Below, piece by piece: positions 39,846 through 49,189 of a stretch of DNA of 64,000 bases (the stretch's first letter is position 1; each line of letters opens with the position of its first letter). Made by a program: the position numbers and the translations under genes. A model generated the notes under the pieces. That model did no database searches. It was given only the letters and a program-made list of their open reading frames with translations, and was not told the DNA's origin. Where the stretch lies: assembly GCA_947489525.1 (NCBI GenBank), contig CANLDW010000007.1, forward strand, positions 1 through 64,000, given 5' to 3'. This stretch comes from an uncultured Psychrobacter sp. (GTDB lineage Bacteria; Pseudomonadota; Gammaproteobacteria; Pseudomonadales; Moraxellaceae).

Positions 39846-41003
39846 TTACTTTTTGCGTAATGCTTTAAAAAATTTTTTATTGATAACTACGACTTCCGTT
39901 TTTACTTTTTCTATACCAATTTCATGCTCTATTATCAAATCTAACAAAGCCATTTGATTAATAAGAATTAAGCTATGGCTATCTAATGCTTGAGCATATT
40001 GCTGAGCAGGTTTGGTAAAATCACTTGTAGTAATAAATATGCCATGATGACGCTGGACGTTAGGTGGAAATCCGCCAACAAAGTTACGAAGCTGACTATT
40101 TGAGATATTATTACCTTCACGGTACTGCTTAGCTTGAATATAATAAGTATGAATTTCACCTTTTCCACAGTCTTGTGTAATTATGCCATCAATGCCTCCA
40201 TCGTTACTTTGTCCCATGTGTCTAGCATTAAGTAGACTGATAGGATTATCTTGATTGCGTTCTTCACTTTTTAAAGACGCTTCAACGACTTTTAGACACA
40301 GATGCTCAAACTGTAAAGGTGTTAACTGAAATATCTCATCTAAGATCATTCTTGGCGTAACTTTAACATGATCATTGGCTACAACAACATTAGCATAATT
40401 GTTCATAAAGACAGAAGTACGGCGCATCGTTTCTTCAATTAAATGATTGATTAGTGGATCGCCATTTTTTCCATAACAAGTCTTGTTGACTTCTTTTAGT
40501 GTTCGAAAGCTTTTAGTATCAAATCTATCTAAATTTGCTTCATAGGTATTAGACGAAACATTTAGGTTTTTATAAGTCAAGAAGTTGTCGCCTGCAAGCC
40601 AAAAGTAAATTTTACCGAAAGGGTCTATTTCTATTAGATTTTCAGGAGTGACCTTTTTATCAAAAGGAATTAAATCAGCAAGAGATTGTCCTAAATTTAC
40701 TTCAAGATTAAAAATTTCACTTTTGACAGCACCAATAGCAACTAAGCAAAGAAGCATCGTTTCACTTAGATAGCTATAACATTCATCAAGCATATCTTCA
40801 TCATCACCATCTGCATAAATTGCAAATTCCGGATTAATAAAAGATATTTTTAAATGTTTGTCTGTAATTCCTGCAATCTCCGCTACTTTTTTGTCAAAAG
40901 CTTTAGAAGTAATGCCATTAGGGCGATTGCATAGCTGTTTTATAGTTTGAATTCCTGCATTAAGTATATCGCCAAAAGGTATCATAAGTGAAGAGCAGTT
41001 CAT
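39846..41003 (-). CDS. Mrr-type restriction endonuclease with unknown N-terminal domain
   Basis: The 385-residue product has a C-terminal Mrr_cat (PD-(D/E)XK-like) nuclease domain from about residue 225. It includes LTPLQFEHLCLKVVEA, the active-site GGIDG motif near 269-273, IQAKQY near 289-294 and GIFITTSDFTKPAQQYA with a hydrophobic end. Mrr-type enzymes usually cut modified foreign DNA. The first 220 residues show no domain I know and may sense or bind a target. No methyltransferase is nearby, as expected for a type IV enzyme. It is A+T-rich and framed by inverted repeats. Confidence 0.82.
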   Translation of the reverse strand: MNCSSLMIPFGDILNAGIQTIKQLCNRPNGITSKAFDKKVAEIAGITDKHLKISFINPEFAIYADGDDEDMLDECYSYLSETMLLCLVAIGAVKSEIFNLEVNLGQSLADLIPFDKKVTPENLIEIDPFGKIYFWLAGDNFLTYKNLNVSSNTYEANLDRFDTKSFRTLKEVNKTCYGKNGDPLINHLIEETMRRTSVFMNNYANVVVANDHVKVTPRMILDEIFQLTPLQFEHLCLKVVEASLKSEERNQDNPISLLNARHMGQSNDGGIDGIITQDCGKGEIHTYYIQAKQYREGNNISNSQLRNFVGGFPPNVQRHHGIFITTSDFTKPAQQYAQALDSHSLILINQMALLDLIIEHEIGIEKVKTEVVVINKKFFKALRKK

Positions 41004-41117
41004 TATTTCATCTCTTAATTCTATTCAACATAAAGGGTTATGCTCTAAACATAACCCTCCTATTAACAAGTATCGACTTATTATACCATTCTAACAGTTC
41101 ACTTCTTATGCTTAGTA

Positions 41118-41143
41118 AGCGTAGGCTAGGCTTTTAGCCCTGC
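41118..41143 (-). repeat. Inverted REP-like repeat, right of mrr-like gene
   Basis: The reverse complement reads GCAGGGCTAAAAGCCTAGCC then TACGCT and matches the repeat at 39791. It lies between the Mrr-type gene and the 3' end of parC. Confidence 0.65.
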
Positions 41144-41177
41144 TTTCTAAAGCGTAAAAATGCAAAAACCAGACCAA

Positions 41178-43463
41178 CTACCCAACCTCAACCCCAGTCA
41201 CATTTTGAAAGCCCCTTGGCAACTGCCCACCGCGATTACCGCGACTGCCTTTATAATTTGCCAAATCCATCGGCTTTAAGGTGACATGACGTTTTCCAGC
41301 GGTGATAATTAAGCTATCTTGCAAGCTTAATGGCGTGACAGCTAATACCTCTTCATCACCTTTTAAGGTAATCATTTTATTGCCTTTACCGCGGGCTTGT
41401 TCAGGTAGATCATCGAGGGCAAAGATTAATAAGTATCCTGCGTTAGTGACGACAGCAACGTGATCAGGGGTGGCTTTTACTGCATCATCTTCACTACTGG
41501 TATTTGCATTAGCGTCGATACGAGCGACGGGTAGTAGCTGACTATCAGCGCTAAGGTTGATGATATTCTTGCCTGATTTTTGGTTGGTATCGAGGTTGCC
41601 CAGTCTATTAATAAAACCGTAACCATTGGAGCTGGCAAGGATAATACGCTCATCGTTATCGCCTGCGAGTAGCTGCTCAAAGCTTGCACCCGCTGGCGGC
41701 TTGAGCACACTGGTCAATGGGTCGCCTTGACCCCGCGCTGAGGCGAGGTTATGCGCGTCAACACTATAGCTGCGTCCGGTGCTATCGAGGACGTAAATCT
41801 TTTCATTAGACTTACCGCGTGCGTAGGCTTGGTAGCTATCGCCTGAGCGATAACTCATGCTAGTGGCGTCCACATCGTGACCTTTGGCCGCCCGAATCCA
41901 GCCCGCTTTTGAGAGTATCGCGGTGATCGGCTCACTAGGGATAAGATCAGACTCTTTTAAAGCTTGCGCTTCTTCGCGTTCCGCCAGTGGCGACATCCGC
42001 TCATTGCCGTGCTCTTTCATATCGGCGGTCAGCTCATCAATGATCAGATTAGTTAGACTCTCTGGATTATCCAAATACTCTTGCAAGGTGGCGCGCTCAG
42101 CGTTTAGCGCGTCTTGCTCGCTTTTAAGCTCAATCTCTTCTAATTTGGCGAGCTGACGCAAACGAATATCTAAGATGGCATTGGCTTGAATCTCGGTGAG
42201 GTCGTAGTTCTGCATCAAAGTGGCTTTGGGATCGTCTTCTTCGCGGATGATGCGAATCACCTCGTCAATGTGCAAATAGGCAATGAGCAGACCTGCCAAA
42301 ATGTGCAAGCGCTTATCAATTTTATCAAGACGGAACTGCACGCGGCGGGTAACTACCGAGCGGCGACAGACTAGCCATTCTTCTAAGATTTCTTTCAAAT
42401 TTTTGACTTGCGGCTTACCGTTTAGGCCAATCATATTCATATTGACGCGGTAATTGCTCTCAAGATCGGTGCTGGCAAACAGATGGCTCATAACGCGCTG
42501 GACATCAACGCGCGTTGATTTGAGCTCTAAGACAATACGGCAAGCGTTCTCGTGATCAGACTCGTCGTGGATATCGACGATCCAAGGCAGCTTTTTGTCC
42601 ATCATCAATTTGGCGATCTGCTCTTGGATTTTATTGCCGGAGACTTGGTAAGGTAGGGCGTCAATGATGACGAGATTTTTCTCTTTAGGGTCGATATAAA
42701 AGGTTGCGCGCATCTTATAACTGCCACGACCTGTCTCGTACATAGCTTGCAAATCTTTTTTGCTGGTAATGATCTCAGCAGGCGTTGGTAGGTCTGGCGC
42801 CGGTATCGACTGGGTAAGCTGTTTGACCGATAGTTCGGGGTTTTTAAGCAGGCGAATAGCGGCGCGCACCACTTCATTGAGATTGTGCGGCGGAATATCG
42901 GTTGCCATACCGACGGCAATACCTGTCGTGCCATTGAGTAAAATATTGGGCAGGCGCGCCGGCAAAGTAACTGGCTCTTGCAGGGTGCCATCGAAGTTAT
43001 CCTGCCAATCGACCGTACCTTGACCCAGCTCACTGAGTAACGTATTGGCGTAGGCGGACATCTTAGCCTCAGTATAGCGCATAGCGGCAAAGGATTTGGG
43101 ATCATCAGGGCTACCCCAGTTGCCTTGTCCTGTGATCAGCGGATAGCGGTAGCTAAACGGCTGCGCCATTAGCACCATAGCCTCATAGCAAGCGCTGTCG
43201 CCGTGCGGATGATATTTACCTAAGACGTCACCGACGGTACGCGCGGACTTTTTAGCCTTGGCGGAGGACTTTAGCCCCAGCTCGCTCATCGCATAGACGA
43301 TACGGCGCTGTACGGGTTTGAGACCATCAGCAATATTGGGTAGCGCGCGATCCATAATCACGTACATGGCGTAGTTGAGGTAGGCTTGTTCGGTAAATTC
43401 GGCAACAGAGCGCGTGTCCATCACATCATCAATCAGCGCCGCATTATCAATAATATCAGGCAT
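41178..43463 (-). CDS. parC: DNA topoisomerase IV subunit A
   Basis: ParC cuts and rejoins DNA to unlink replicated chromosomes, together with ParE. The 761-residue product has the GyrA/ParC breakage-reunion domain. The catalytic Tyr lies in [11 protein letters not shown] (about residues 129-139) and the quinolone-determining region in [14 protein letters not shown] (about 88-101), with the usual Ser and Glu replaced by an equivalent Asp/Ser/Tyr pattern that I did not interpret. The C-terminal beta-pinwheel is present (about 500-760). The length fits ParC and is shorter than GyrA. No parE is next to it. Confidence 0.95.
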   Translation of the reverse strand: MPDIIDNAALIDDVMDTRSVAEFTEQAYLNYAMYVIMDRALPNIADGLKPVQRRIVYAMSELGLKSSAKAKKSARTVGDVLGKYHPHGDSACYEAMVLMAQPFSYRYPLITGQGNWGSPDDPKSFAAMRYTEAKMSAYANTLLSELGQGTVDWQDNFDGTLQEPVTLPARLPNILLNGTTGIAVGMATDIPPHNLNEVVRAAIRLLKNPELSVKQLTQSIPAPDLPTPAEIITSKKDLQAMYETGRGSYKMRATFYIDPKEKNLVIIDALPYQVSGNKIQEQIAKLMMDKKLPWIVDIHDESDHENACRIVLELKSTRVDVQRVMSHLFASTDLESNYRVNMNMIGLNGKPQVKNLKEILEEWLVCRRSVVTRRVQFRLDKIDKRLHILAGLLIAYLHIDEVIRIIREEDDPKATLMQNYDLTEIQANAILDIRLRQLAKLEEIELKSEQDALNAERATLQEYLDNPESLTNLIIDELTADMKEHGNERMSPLAEREEAQALKESDLIPSEPITAILSKAGWIRAAKGHDVDATSMSYRSGDSYQAYARGKSNEKIYVLDSTGRSYSVDAHNLASARGQGDPLTSVLKPPAGASFEQLLAGDNDERIILASSNGYGFINRLGNLDTNQKSGKNIINLSADSQLLPVARIDANANTSSEDDAVKATPDHVAVVTNAGYLLIFALDDLPEQARGKGNKMITLKGDEEVLAVTPLSLQDSLIITAGKRHVTLKPMDLANYKGSRGNRGGQLPRGFQNVTGVEVG

Positions 43464-43929
43464 AGAATCATTTTCACTTATCTAGGTTTAGTTCATTTAT
43501 TAAAGATTATAAGAATAGGATAGCGCTATCCTAAAGGATATTGCGGTAATAAAAAAGGTGTACGGTGGAGTAGACGACAAAGTGTGACGTTTGCTTTTTA
43601 TATGGAGCAGTTTTTGTATAGTGTGCTTGTTATGTTATGTCGAGCGTTATGAGCTGGATAGAATAAGGACAGTCTTAAAACTATATAATTTATGGACAAA
43701 AAAGTATGGATAAAAAACTATTAATAAACAAGCGTTTGCAAAAAAATTAATGCTGACTAGCAATATTTATATGCTATATTGTTGATATTGAATAAGAAAT
43801 TTTCAGTCAAGTAACTTTCAGAACTCAGGTAGTATTTTTTTATATTGAGTAGTGCGTCTAAAGTGTGTATGTTAAGGAACACAGCGCATTTACCCTTATG
43901 TATAGATACTAATTAGGAGCAGTAAGATT
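43464..43929. other. Divergent promoter region between parC and fadD
   Basis: This 466-base A+T-rich gap has no gene. It holds a PsrA-like operator (43726-43739) and a CAATAT/ATATTG inverted repeat (43761-43781). Promoters for both divergent genes should lie here. Confidence 0.5.
43726..43739. promoter_or_regulatory. PsrA-like operator upstream of fadD
   Basis: AAACAAGCGTTTGC fits the inverted pattern AAAC-N4-GTTTG(C) known for PsrA, the TetR-type regulator of fatty-acid oxidation genes in Pseudomonas. It lies about 190 bases before the acyl-CoA ligase start codon. No binding data or regulator gene is in the window. Confidence 0.45.
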
Positions 43930-45657
43930 ATGGACAATCAAGGTAACCTAACTCGTCATAATGACAAGGTTTGGCTAAAAACGTATGACGCGCTTGGGCT
44001 GACTTATGATATAGACATGCCAAGCGATGATACATCGCTCATTGATATCCTTGAAGAGAGCTTTACAAAGTTTGATGATAAAACTGCTTTTGTATGTATG
44101 GGCTCAACCATCAGCTTTAAAGAAGTTGATTTATATAGCCGTCAAGTCGCTGCCTATTTGCAAGGGCTCGGACTGGTCAAGGGCGACAAAGTAGCGGTCA
44201 TGATGCCGAACATTTTGCAGTTACCTATTACGGTTATCGGTGTGCTGCGCGCAGGTCTTACGCTAGTCAACGTCAACCCGTTGTATACCACAAGAGAGCT
44301 TGAGCATCAGTTGCATGACTCTGAAGCCAAAGCGCTTATCCTAGTCGAAAACTTTGCCAAAACTTATCAAGACATCGGTAAAAACATCGTCGATCATGTG
44401 GTCATCACAGGTATGGGTGATCTGATGGGCACGCTAAAAGGCTTTATGGTCAACAGCGTCGTGCGTCATGTCAAAAAGATGGTACCCGATTACAACATCG
44501 ATGGTAGCATCACCTTTAAAAAGATGCTTAAAAAGAGCTCAGCTCGCAACTACCAACGTCCAAACAATGTCGGTCTCGACGATATCGCCGTATTACAATA
44601 CACAGGCGGTACGACAGGCGTTGCTAAGGGCGCGATGCTGACGCATAGAAACTTAGTCGCCAACCTCATCCAGTGTAATACCTTTTTGGGTGAGGGTTTT
44701 GAGGAATTTGAAGAGACTGGCGAGCAGCCGGTGATTATGACCGCACTACCGCTTTATCATATCTTCTCGTTTACGGTATGCGGCATCTTTGGTCTATATC
44801 GAGGTTGCATCGGTTTATTGGTTCCCAATCCACGCGATCTTGATAGCTTAATAAAAGCCTATAAGAACCATCCACCAGCGTTTTTTCCGGCAGTGAATAC
44901 TTTGTTTACGGCTCTTGCTAACAACGAAGAATTTAAAGCTCTTGATCACAGTAAGCTGCGCATGTCGATGGGCGGCGGTATGGCAGTACTAAGACCAACC
45001 GCGGATAAGTGGCGTCAAGTAACAGGTAATATTATCTCGCAAGGTTATGGTCTATCTGAGACTTCTCCAGTAGCGACGGCTAACCCTGTAGATATGGACA
45101 ATTTTACTGGTACTATTGGTGTACCTATGCCAAGTACTGACATTGCTATCTTAGATGATGCAGGTAATGAAGTGGCACTTGGCGAGCGCGGCGAGATCAG
45201 TGTACGTGGCCCACAGGTGATGAAAGGCTACTGGAAGCGTGAAGATGCGACCGCTGAGGTTATGACCGCCGATGGCTTCTTTCGTACTGGTGATGTCGGT
45301 ATTATGGACGATAACGGTTACGTCACGATCGTCGATCGCAAAAAGAATATGATCCTAGTATCGGGCTTTAATGTCTATCCCACTGAAATCGAAGAGGTGA
45401 TGTCAGGTCATCCCAAAATAGTTGAGTGCGGTGTCATTGGTATCGATAATGGCGAGAGCGGTGAGGTGCCCAAGATATTTGTAGTACGAGCAGATGAAAG
45501 CTTAACCGAAGATGAGGTGCTGGCCTATAGCCACGACAACTTAACCGGCTATAAGCGTATTCGCCACGTTGAGTTTATTGATGAATTACCAAAAACCAAC
45601 GTCGGTAAAATTTTGCACAAAGATCTGCGTGAACTTGAAGAGCGAAGCAACGCTTAA
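43930..45657 (+). CDS. fadD: Long-chain fatty acid--CoA ligase (FadD-type), copy 1
   Basis: This enzyme activates fatty acids to acyl-CoA through an acyl-AMP intermediate at the inner membrane. The 575-residue product has the AMP-binding motif YTGGTTGVAKGAM (about residues 223-235), an LPLYHIFSF segment, YGLSETSP (about 374-381), and the C-terminal RKKNMILVSGFNVYPTEIEE region and catalytic Lys in TNVGKILHKDL. AGGAGCAG precedes the ATG. A closely similar gene follows 302 bases downstream. Confidence 0.93.
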   Translation: MDNQGNLTRHNDKVWLKTYDALGLTYDIDMPSDDTSLIDILEESFTKFDDKTAFVCMGSTISFKEVDLYSRQVAAYLQGLGLVKGDKVAVMMPNILQLPITVIGVLRAGLTLVNVNPLYTTRELEHQLHDSEAKALILVENFAKTYQDIGKNIVDHVVITGMGDLMGTLKGFMVNSVVRHVKKMVPDYNIDGSITFKKMLKKSSARNYQRPNNVGLDDIAVLQYTGGTTGVAKGAMLTHRNLVANLIQCNTFLGEGFEEFEETGEQPVIMTALPLYHIFSFTVCGIFGLYRGCIGLLVPNPRDLDSLIKAYKNHPPAFFPAVNTLFTALANNEEFKALDHSKLRMSMGGGMAVLRPTADKWRQVTGNIISQGYGLSETSPVATANPVDMDNFTGTIGVPMPSTDIAILDDAGNEVALGERGEISVRGPQVMKGYWKREDATAEVMTADGFFRTGDVGIMDDNGYVTIVDRKKNMILVSGFNVYPTEIEEVMSGHPKIVECGVIGIDNGESGEVPKIFVVRADESLTEDEVLAYSHDNLTGYKRIRHVEFIDELPKTNVGKILHKDLRELEERSNA

Positions 45658-45959
45658 AACTGAGTTTAGTTAGGTAATGCTGAGCCGTATTACGGAGCGT
45701 TAATTCATACGAGATCATTGCTTTACAAGGGATAAGACTGCCTAACGGTGGTCTTATTTTTTTGTCTTTTTTATAGGCGTTGTATCTTGTACATGGAGAA
45801 ATTTTAGCAAAACTGCTATAGTGCCTGCCACTATCGAGATATATGCTAAGCAAGTATCGCTTTGTTTTGATAAAAGGTTTTATTGCGTGTCAGTCGCCTT
45901 TTATCAAACCACTTTATGTGCAATGGCGATGATTTTAATTGTAATCATTAGGATGAGTT
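45658..45959. other. Spacer between the two fadD-type genes
   Basis: The spacer begins with a terminator-like hairpin (45731-45765) and then an A+T-rich stretch that probably carries a separate promoter for the second gene. No further gene is seen. Confidence 0.5.
45731..45765 (+). terminator. Rho-independent terminator after fadD copy 1
   Basis: ATAAGAC pairs with GTCTTAT around a 12-base loop and a run of seven T follows. The two ligase genes are thus probably separate transcripts. Confidence 0.7.
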
Positions 45960-47738
45960 ATGACGGATACCACCCATAAAAATAAGTCTAGCAGTAACCA
46001 TGAAACGTCCAAAGAGACGCCAGCGAATACCTTTCCTAATATGCCAAAGATACCGAGCGACAGACCTTGGCTGAGTGCTTATGAGCGCTACGGCATTGAT
46101 TCCAGTATTGATATGCCTGATGACAACACCTCTTTACTTGAGATTTTTGAGCGCAACTTTCGTCTCTACGGACATCTCACCGCTTATATCTGTATGGGCT
46201 CGTCAATAAGCTATAAGCAATTGGATAGCTACAGCCGCCAAATTGCTAGCTACCTGCAAGCAAAGGGTCTTAATAAAGGCGATAAAGTTGGGGTGATGAT
46301 GCCCAATATTTTGCAGTATCCCATCGTCGCTTTAGGTATCATCCGTGCCGGTATGGTGCTGGTAAATATTAATCCGTTATATACCAGCCGTGAGTTGTCG
46401 CATCAATTGCAAGATAGCGGCGCCAAAGCCTTGTTTATCGTTGAGAACTTTGCGCACACCTTTCAAGAGGCTGAAGATAAAGGTCAAGTTGAGCACGTTG
46501 TTGTCTGTAAACTCGGCGATATGCTAGGTCTGTTAAAAGGCACAGCGGTCAACCTGATTGCCCGCCATGTCAAAAAAATGATTCCTGCCTACAAATTGCC
46601 AGGCAGTACCACTTTTAAAGAAGCCTTAGATGCAGTGTCCGCCAGTCAGTATCAGCGTCCCGATCTTAATTTAGGTGATGTAGCACTGCTACAGTACACA
46701 GGCGGTACAACTGGCGTTGCCAAAGGTGCGATGCTCAGTCACGGCAATCTCGTCGCTAATACTTTGCAGATCAACGCCCTCATGGTGAGCGCCTTTGAAG
46801 AGGACGTCGAGGCGAACGACGTCATCTTGACCGCACTGCCGCTGTATCATGTCTTCTCATTTACGGTCTGCGGCATGTACGCGATGTACCAAGGCTGTGC
46901 AGGCTTATTGATTCCAAACCCTAGAGACATCGATGGTTTGGTCAAACAGATTAGCAAGTACAAGCCTGCATTTATGCCAGCGGTCAATACGCTATTTAAT
47001 GGACTGGTGCACAATGACAAATTTGCAGAGGTGGATTTCTCTAACCTAAAAGCTGCGATTGGCGGCGGCATGTCGGTACTGCCAAGTGTCGCTAAAGAGT
47101 GGCACAACATTACAGGCCTGCCGATTGTGGAGGGCTATGGGTTGTCCGAGACCTCCCCTGTGGTCGCCTTTAACCCGATGACGATCTCTAAGTTCACAGG
47201 CAAAATTGGTATTCCAGCATCTAACACCGATATCGTACTGCTGGATGACGATGAGAATGAAGTGGCTATTGGTGATCGCGGCGAGATCTGTGTCAAAGGG
47301 CCGCAGGTTATGATTGGCTATCAAAACCGTCCTGATGAGACGGCAGAGACTTTCACTAAGAATGGTTACCTAAAGACGGGCGACGTCGGGATTATGGATG
47401 AGAAGGGCTTTATCAAAATTGTTGATCGTAAAAAGGACATGATTTTGGTATCAGGCTTTAATGTCTATCCTAATGAGATCGAAGAGACAATGAGCGAGCA
47501 CCCTCATGTAAAAGAAGTAGGCGCTATCGGGGTGCCAAGCGATAAGCGTGGTGAGGAGCCCAAGATATTTGTCGTCAAAAAGGGTGAGGTGAGTGAACAA
47601 GAGCTACTCGATTATGGCAAAGAGCAACTCACCGGCTATAAGCGTCCGCGTCACGTGCAGTTTGTCGATGAGCTGCCTAAATCCAATGTCGGTAAAATCT
47701 TACGTAAAGAGCTGCGTAAAATGGAAGGCCTTGAGTAA
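45960..47738 (+). CDS. fadD: Long-chain fatty acid--CoA ligase (FadD-type), copy 2
   Basis: The 592-residue product is a paralogue of the upstream gene with the same motif order: YTGGTTGVAKGAM (about residues 245-257), LPLYHVFSF, YGLSETSPVVAFNP, RKKDMILVSGFNVYPNEIEE and SNVGKILRKEL with the catalytic Lys. It differs by an extra 20-30 polar residues at the N-terminus (TDTTHKNKSSSNHETSKETP). AGGATGAG precedes the ATG. Likely specialised for different chain length or conditions, which cannot be read from sequence. Confidence 0.93.
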   Translation: MTDTTHKNKSSSNHETSKETPANTFPNMPKIPSDRPWLSAYERYGIDSSIDMPDDNTSLLEIFERNFRLYGHLTAYICMGSSISYKQLDSYSRQIASYLQAKGLNKGDKVGVMMPNILQYPIVALGIIRAGMVLVNINPLYTSRELSHQLQDSGAKALFIVENFAHTFQEAEDKGQVEHVVVCKLGDMLGLLKGTAVNLIARHVKKMIPAYKLPGSTTFKEALDAVSASQYQRPDLNLGDVALLQYTGGTTGVAKGAMLSHGNLVANTLQINALMVSAFEEDVEANDVILTALPLYHVFSFTVCGMYAMYQGCAGLLIPNPRDIDGLVKQISKYKPAFMPAVNTLFNGLVHNDKFAEVDFSNLKAAIGGGMSVLPSVAKEWHNITGLPIVEGYGLSETSPVVAFNPMTISKFTGKIGIPASNTDIVLLDDDENEVAIGDRGEICVKGPQVMIGYQNRPDETAETFTKNGYLKTGDVGIMDEKGFIKIVDRKKDMILVSGFNVYPNEIEETMSEHPHVKEVGAIGVPSDKRGEEPKIFVVKKGEVSEQELLDYGKEQLTGYKRPRHVQFVDELPKSNVGKILRKELRKMEGLE

Positions 47739-47774
47739 GGATCAGATGTAAACCAAAGCGATGACCTACTAAAC

Positions 47775-47807
47775 CCACAGCGCAGTAGTCTTGCTATTGC
47801 GCTGTGG
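47775..47807 (+). other. Hairpin between fadD copy 2 and rph
   Basis: CCACAGCGCA pairs perfectly with TGCGCTGTGG across a 13-base loop. There is no T run after it on either strand, so it is not a standard Rho-independent terminator. Confidence 0.6.
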
Positions 47808-47856
47808 TCACGTTAGGATATCTTGATTATTTTATGAAGCCGTACTAGGACTATTT

Positions 47857-48573
47857 ATGCGTATTGATAACCGTGAGCTCGATCAACTTCGTTCAATTAG
47901 CTTTGAGCGCCACTATACCAAGCATGCCGAAGGCTCAGTACTCGTAAGCTTTGGCGATACCAAAGTGCTGTGTACGGCAAGCGTTGAGTCCGGCGTACCG
48001 CGCTGGCTCAAGGGTAAAGGTAAAGGCTGGGTCACTGCTGAATATGGTATGCTGCCGCGCGCAACCAATACCCGTAACCAGCGCGAGGCGGCGCGCGGTA
48101 AGCAATCAGGACGCACGCAAGAGATTCAGCGTTTGATTGGACGCAGTCTGCGCGCGATGATAGATATGAGTAAGCTTGGCGAAAATACGATCTATGTCGA
48201 TTGTGATGTCTTGCAAGCAGACGGCGGGACGCGTACGGCAAGTATCACAGGCGCGGCCATCGCTTTGATTGATGCTTTAGAGAGCTTACAAAAGAACAAA
48301 AAGCTTAAAGCGGATCCGCTGATCGGTTTAGTCGCTGCAGTCTCTGTGGGTATCAAAGATGGTGTCGCTTATCTTGACTTAAACTATGAAGAGGACTCCA
48401 GCTGCGATACCGATCTCAACGTCGTCATGACCCAGAAGGGTGAGTTCATTGAGCTACAAGGGACGGCAGAGGAAAGACCCTTTACCCGCGCGCAAGCCGA
48501 TGACATGTTGACAGTGGCTGAAAAAGGCATCAGCGAGCTTATCAAAATGCAGCAAACCGCTCTAGGTTGGTAA
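47857..48573 (+). CDS. rph: Ribonuclease PH
   Basis: RNase PH is a phosphorolytic 3'-5' exoribonuclease that trims tRNA 3' ends. The 238-residue product has the usual family length, with [24 protein letters not shown] near the N-terminus, the [13 protein letters not shown] segment (about residues 90-102) and [21 protein letters not shown] (about 111-131). Unlike the frameshifted rph of E. coli K-12, it appears intact. AGGAC precedes the ATG. The next gene starts 34 bases after it and may be cotranscribed. Confidence 0.97.
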   Translation: MRIDNRELDQLRSISFERHYTKHAEGSVLVSFGDTKVLCTASVESGVPRWLKGKGKGWVTAEYGMLPRATNTRNQREAARGKQSGRTQEIQRLIGRSLRAMIDMSKLGENTIYVDCDVLQADGGTRTASITGAAIALIDALESLQKNKKLKADPLIGLVAAVSVGIKDGVAYLDLNYEEDSSCDTDLNVVMTQKGEFIELQGTAEERPFTRAQADDMLTVAEKGISELIKMQQTALGW

Positions 48574-48607
48574 GCTGGGCTAGTGCTTGATATAGAGGTC
48601 GTGACCC

Positions 48608-49099
48608 ATGCTAAAACTGACAGATGAGGGCGCAAAGATTACGCTACAAGCACAGCCTGCTACTGCTGATAACGGACTGTTTTGGTTTGGGTCGGCGCTG
48701 CTCGTCGGGGCTGTACTCGTGGCTGTGGCAATGAGCTTGCTATCTGAGCGCTTATCCATAGGTGCGCTTGCCCTGCTGATTATTGGTTGTTTTATTTTTA
48801 ATCTTAAGCGCCAGCAGCGCAAAAAGGCGCTTAGCGGCGTGATTAATGGCGGGGTTTTGTGGGTGCAGACCGGTGAGCTGGTGCATGATGCAGGCGGCAA
48901 GCGTACCGCTATTACGCTGCAAGATAGCGATAGGGTAACCCTGTTTGGCGAACAGCTACAGATCGTTGATCGCGATGACAACCGTAAATATCATATTAGC
49001 GGCTTTGAGAGTGCCCAAGAAGCCAAAGTCACTAAAGCTATCTTGCAAGGTGAGGCGATGGGTAAGCGTCATGTCAATATAAAGATGCAGAGCGACTGA
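48608..49099 (+). CDS. Membrane protein of unknown function
   Basis: The 163-residue product has a short cytoplasmic start, two membrane helices (about residues 24-44 and 50-66) and then a basic stop-transfer (KRQQRKK) and a soluble C-terminal domain of about 95 residues with strand-like patterns (VLWVQTGELVHDAGGKRTAITLQDSDRVTLFGE). This layout resembles bacterial PH-like membrane proteins, but I do not recognise a family. It is probably in one transcript with rph. Confidence 0.7.
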   Translation: MLKLTDEGAKITLQAQPATADNGLFWFGSALLVGAVLVAVAMSLLSERLSIGALALLIIGCFIFNLKRQQRKKALSGVINGGVLWVQTGELVHDAGGKRTAITLQDSDRVTLFGEQLQIVDRDDNRKYHISGFESAQEAKVTKAILQGEAMGKRHVNIKMQSD

Positions 49100-49189
49100 T
49101 GTTCAGTGATTAGGACTTGCAACGCTGCGCCTAAATGGTTTATAAATGGCTTTAAATTATTTTAATACTGTGATGACAAGGAAGAAGTC

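Noticed and set aside
39231..41003. Reading the lipoprotein and the Mrr-type gene as a two-gene defence system
   Set aside because: A REP-like repeat separates them, there is no coupling of start and stop, and the lipoprotein has no defence-type domain; the link is position only.
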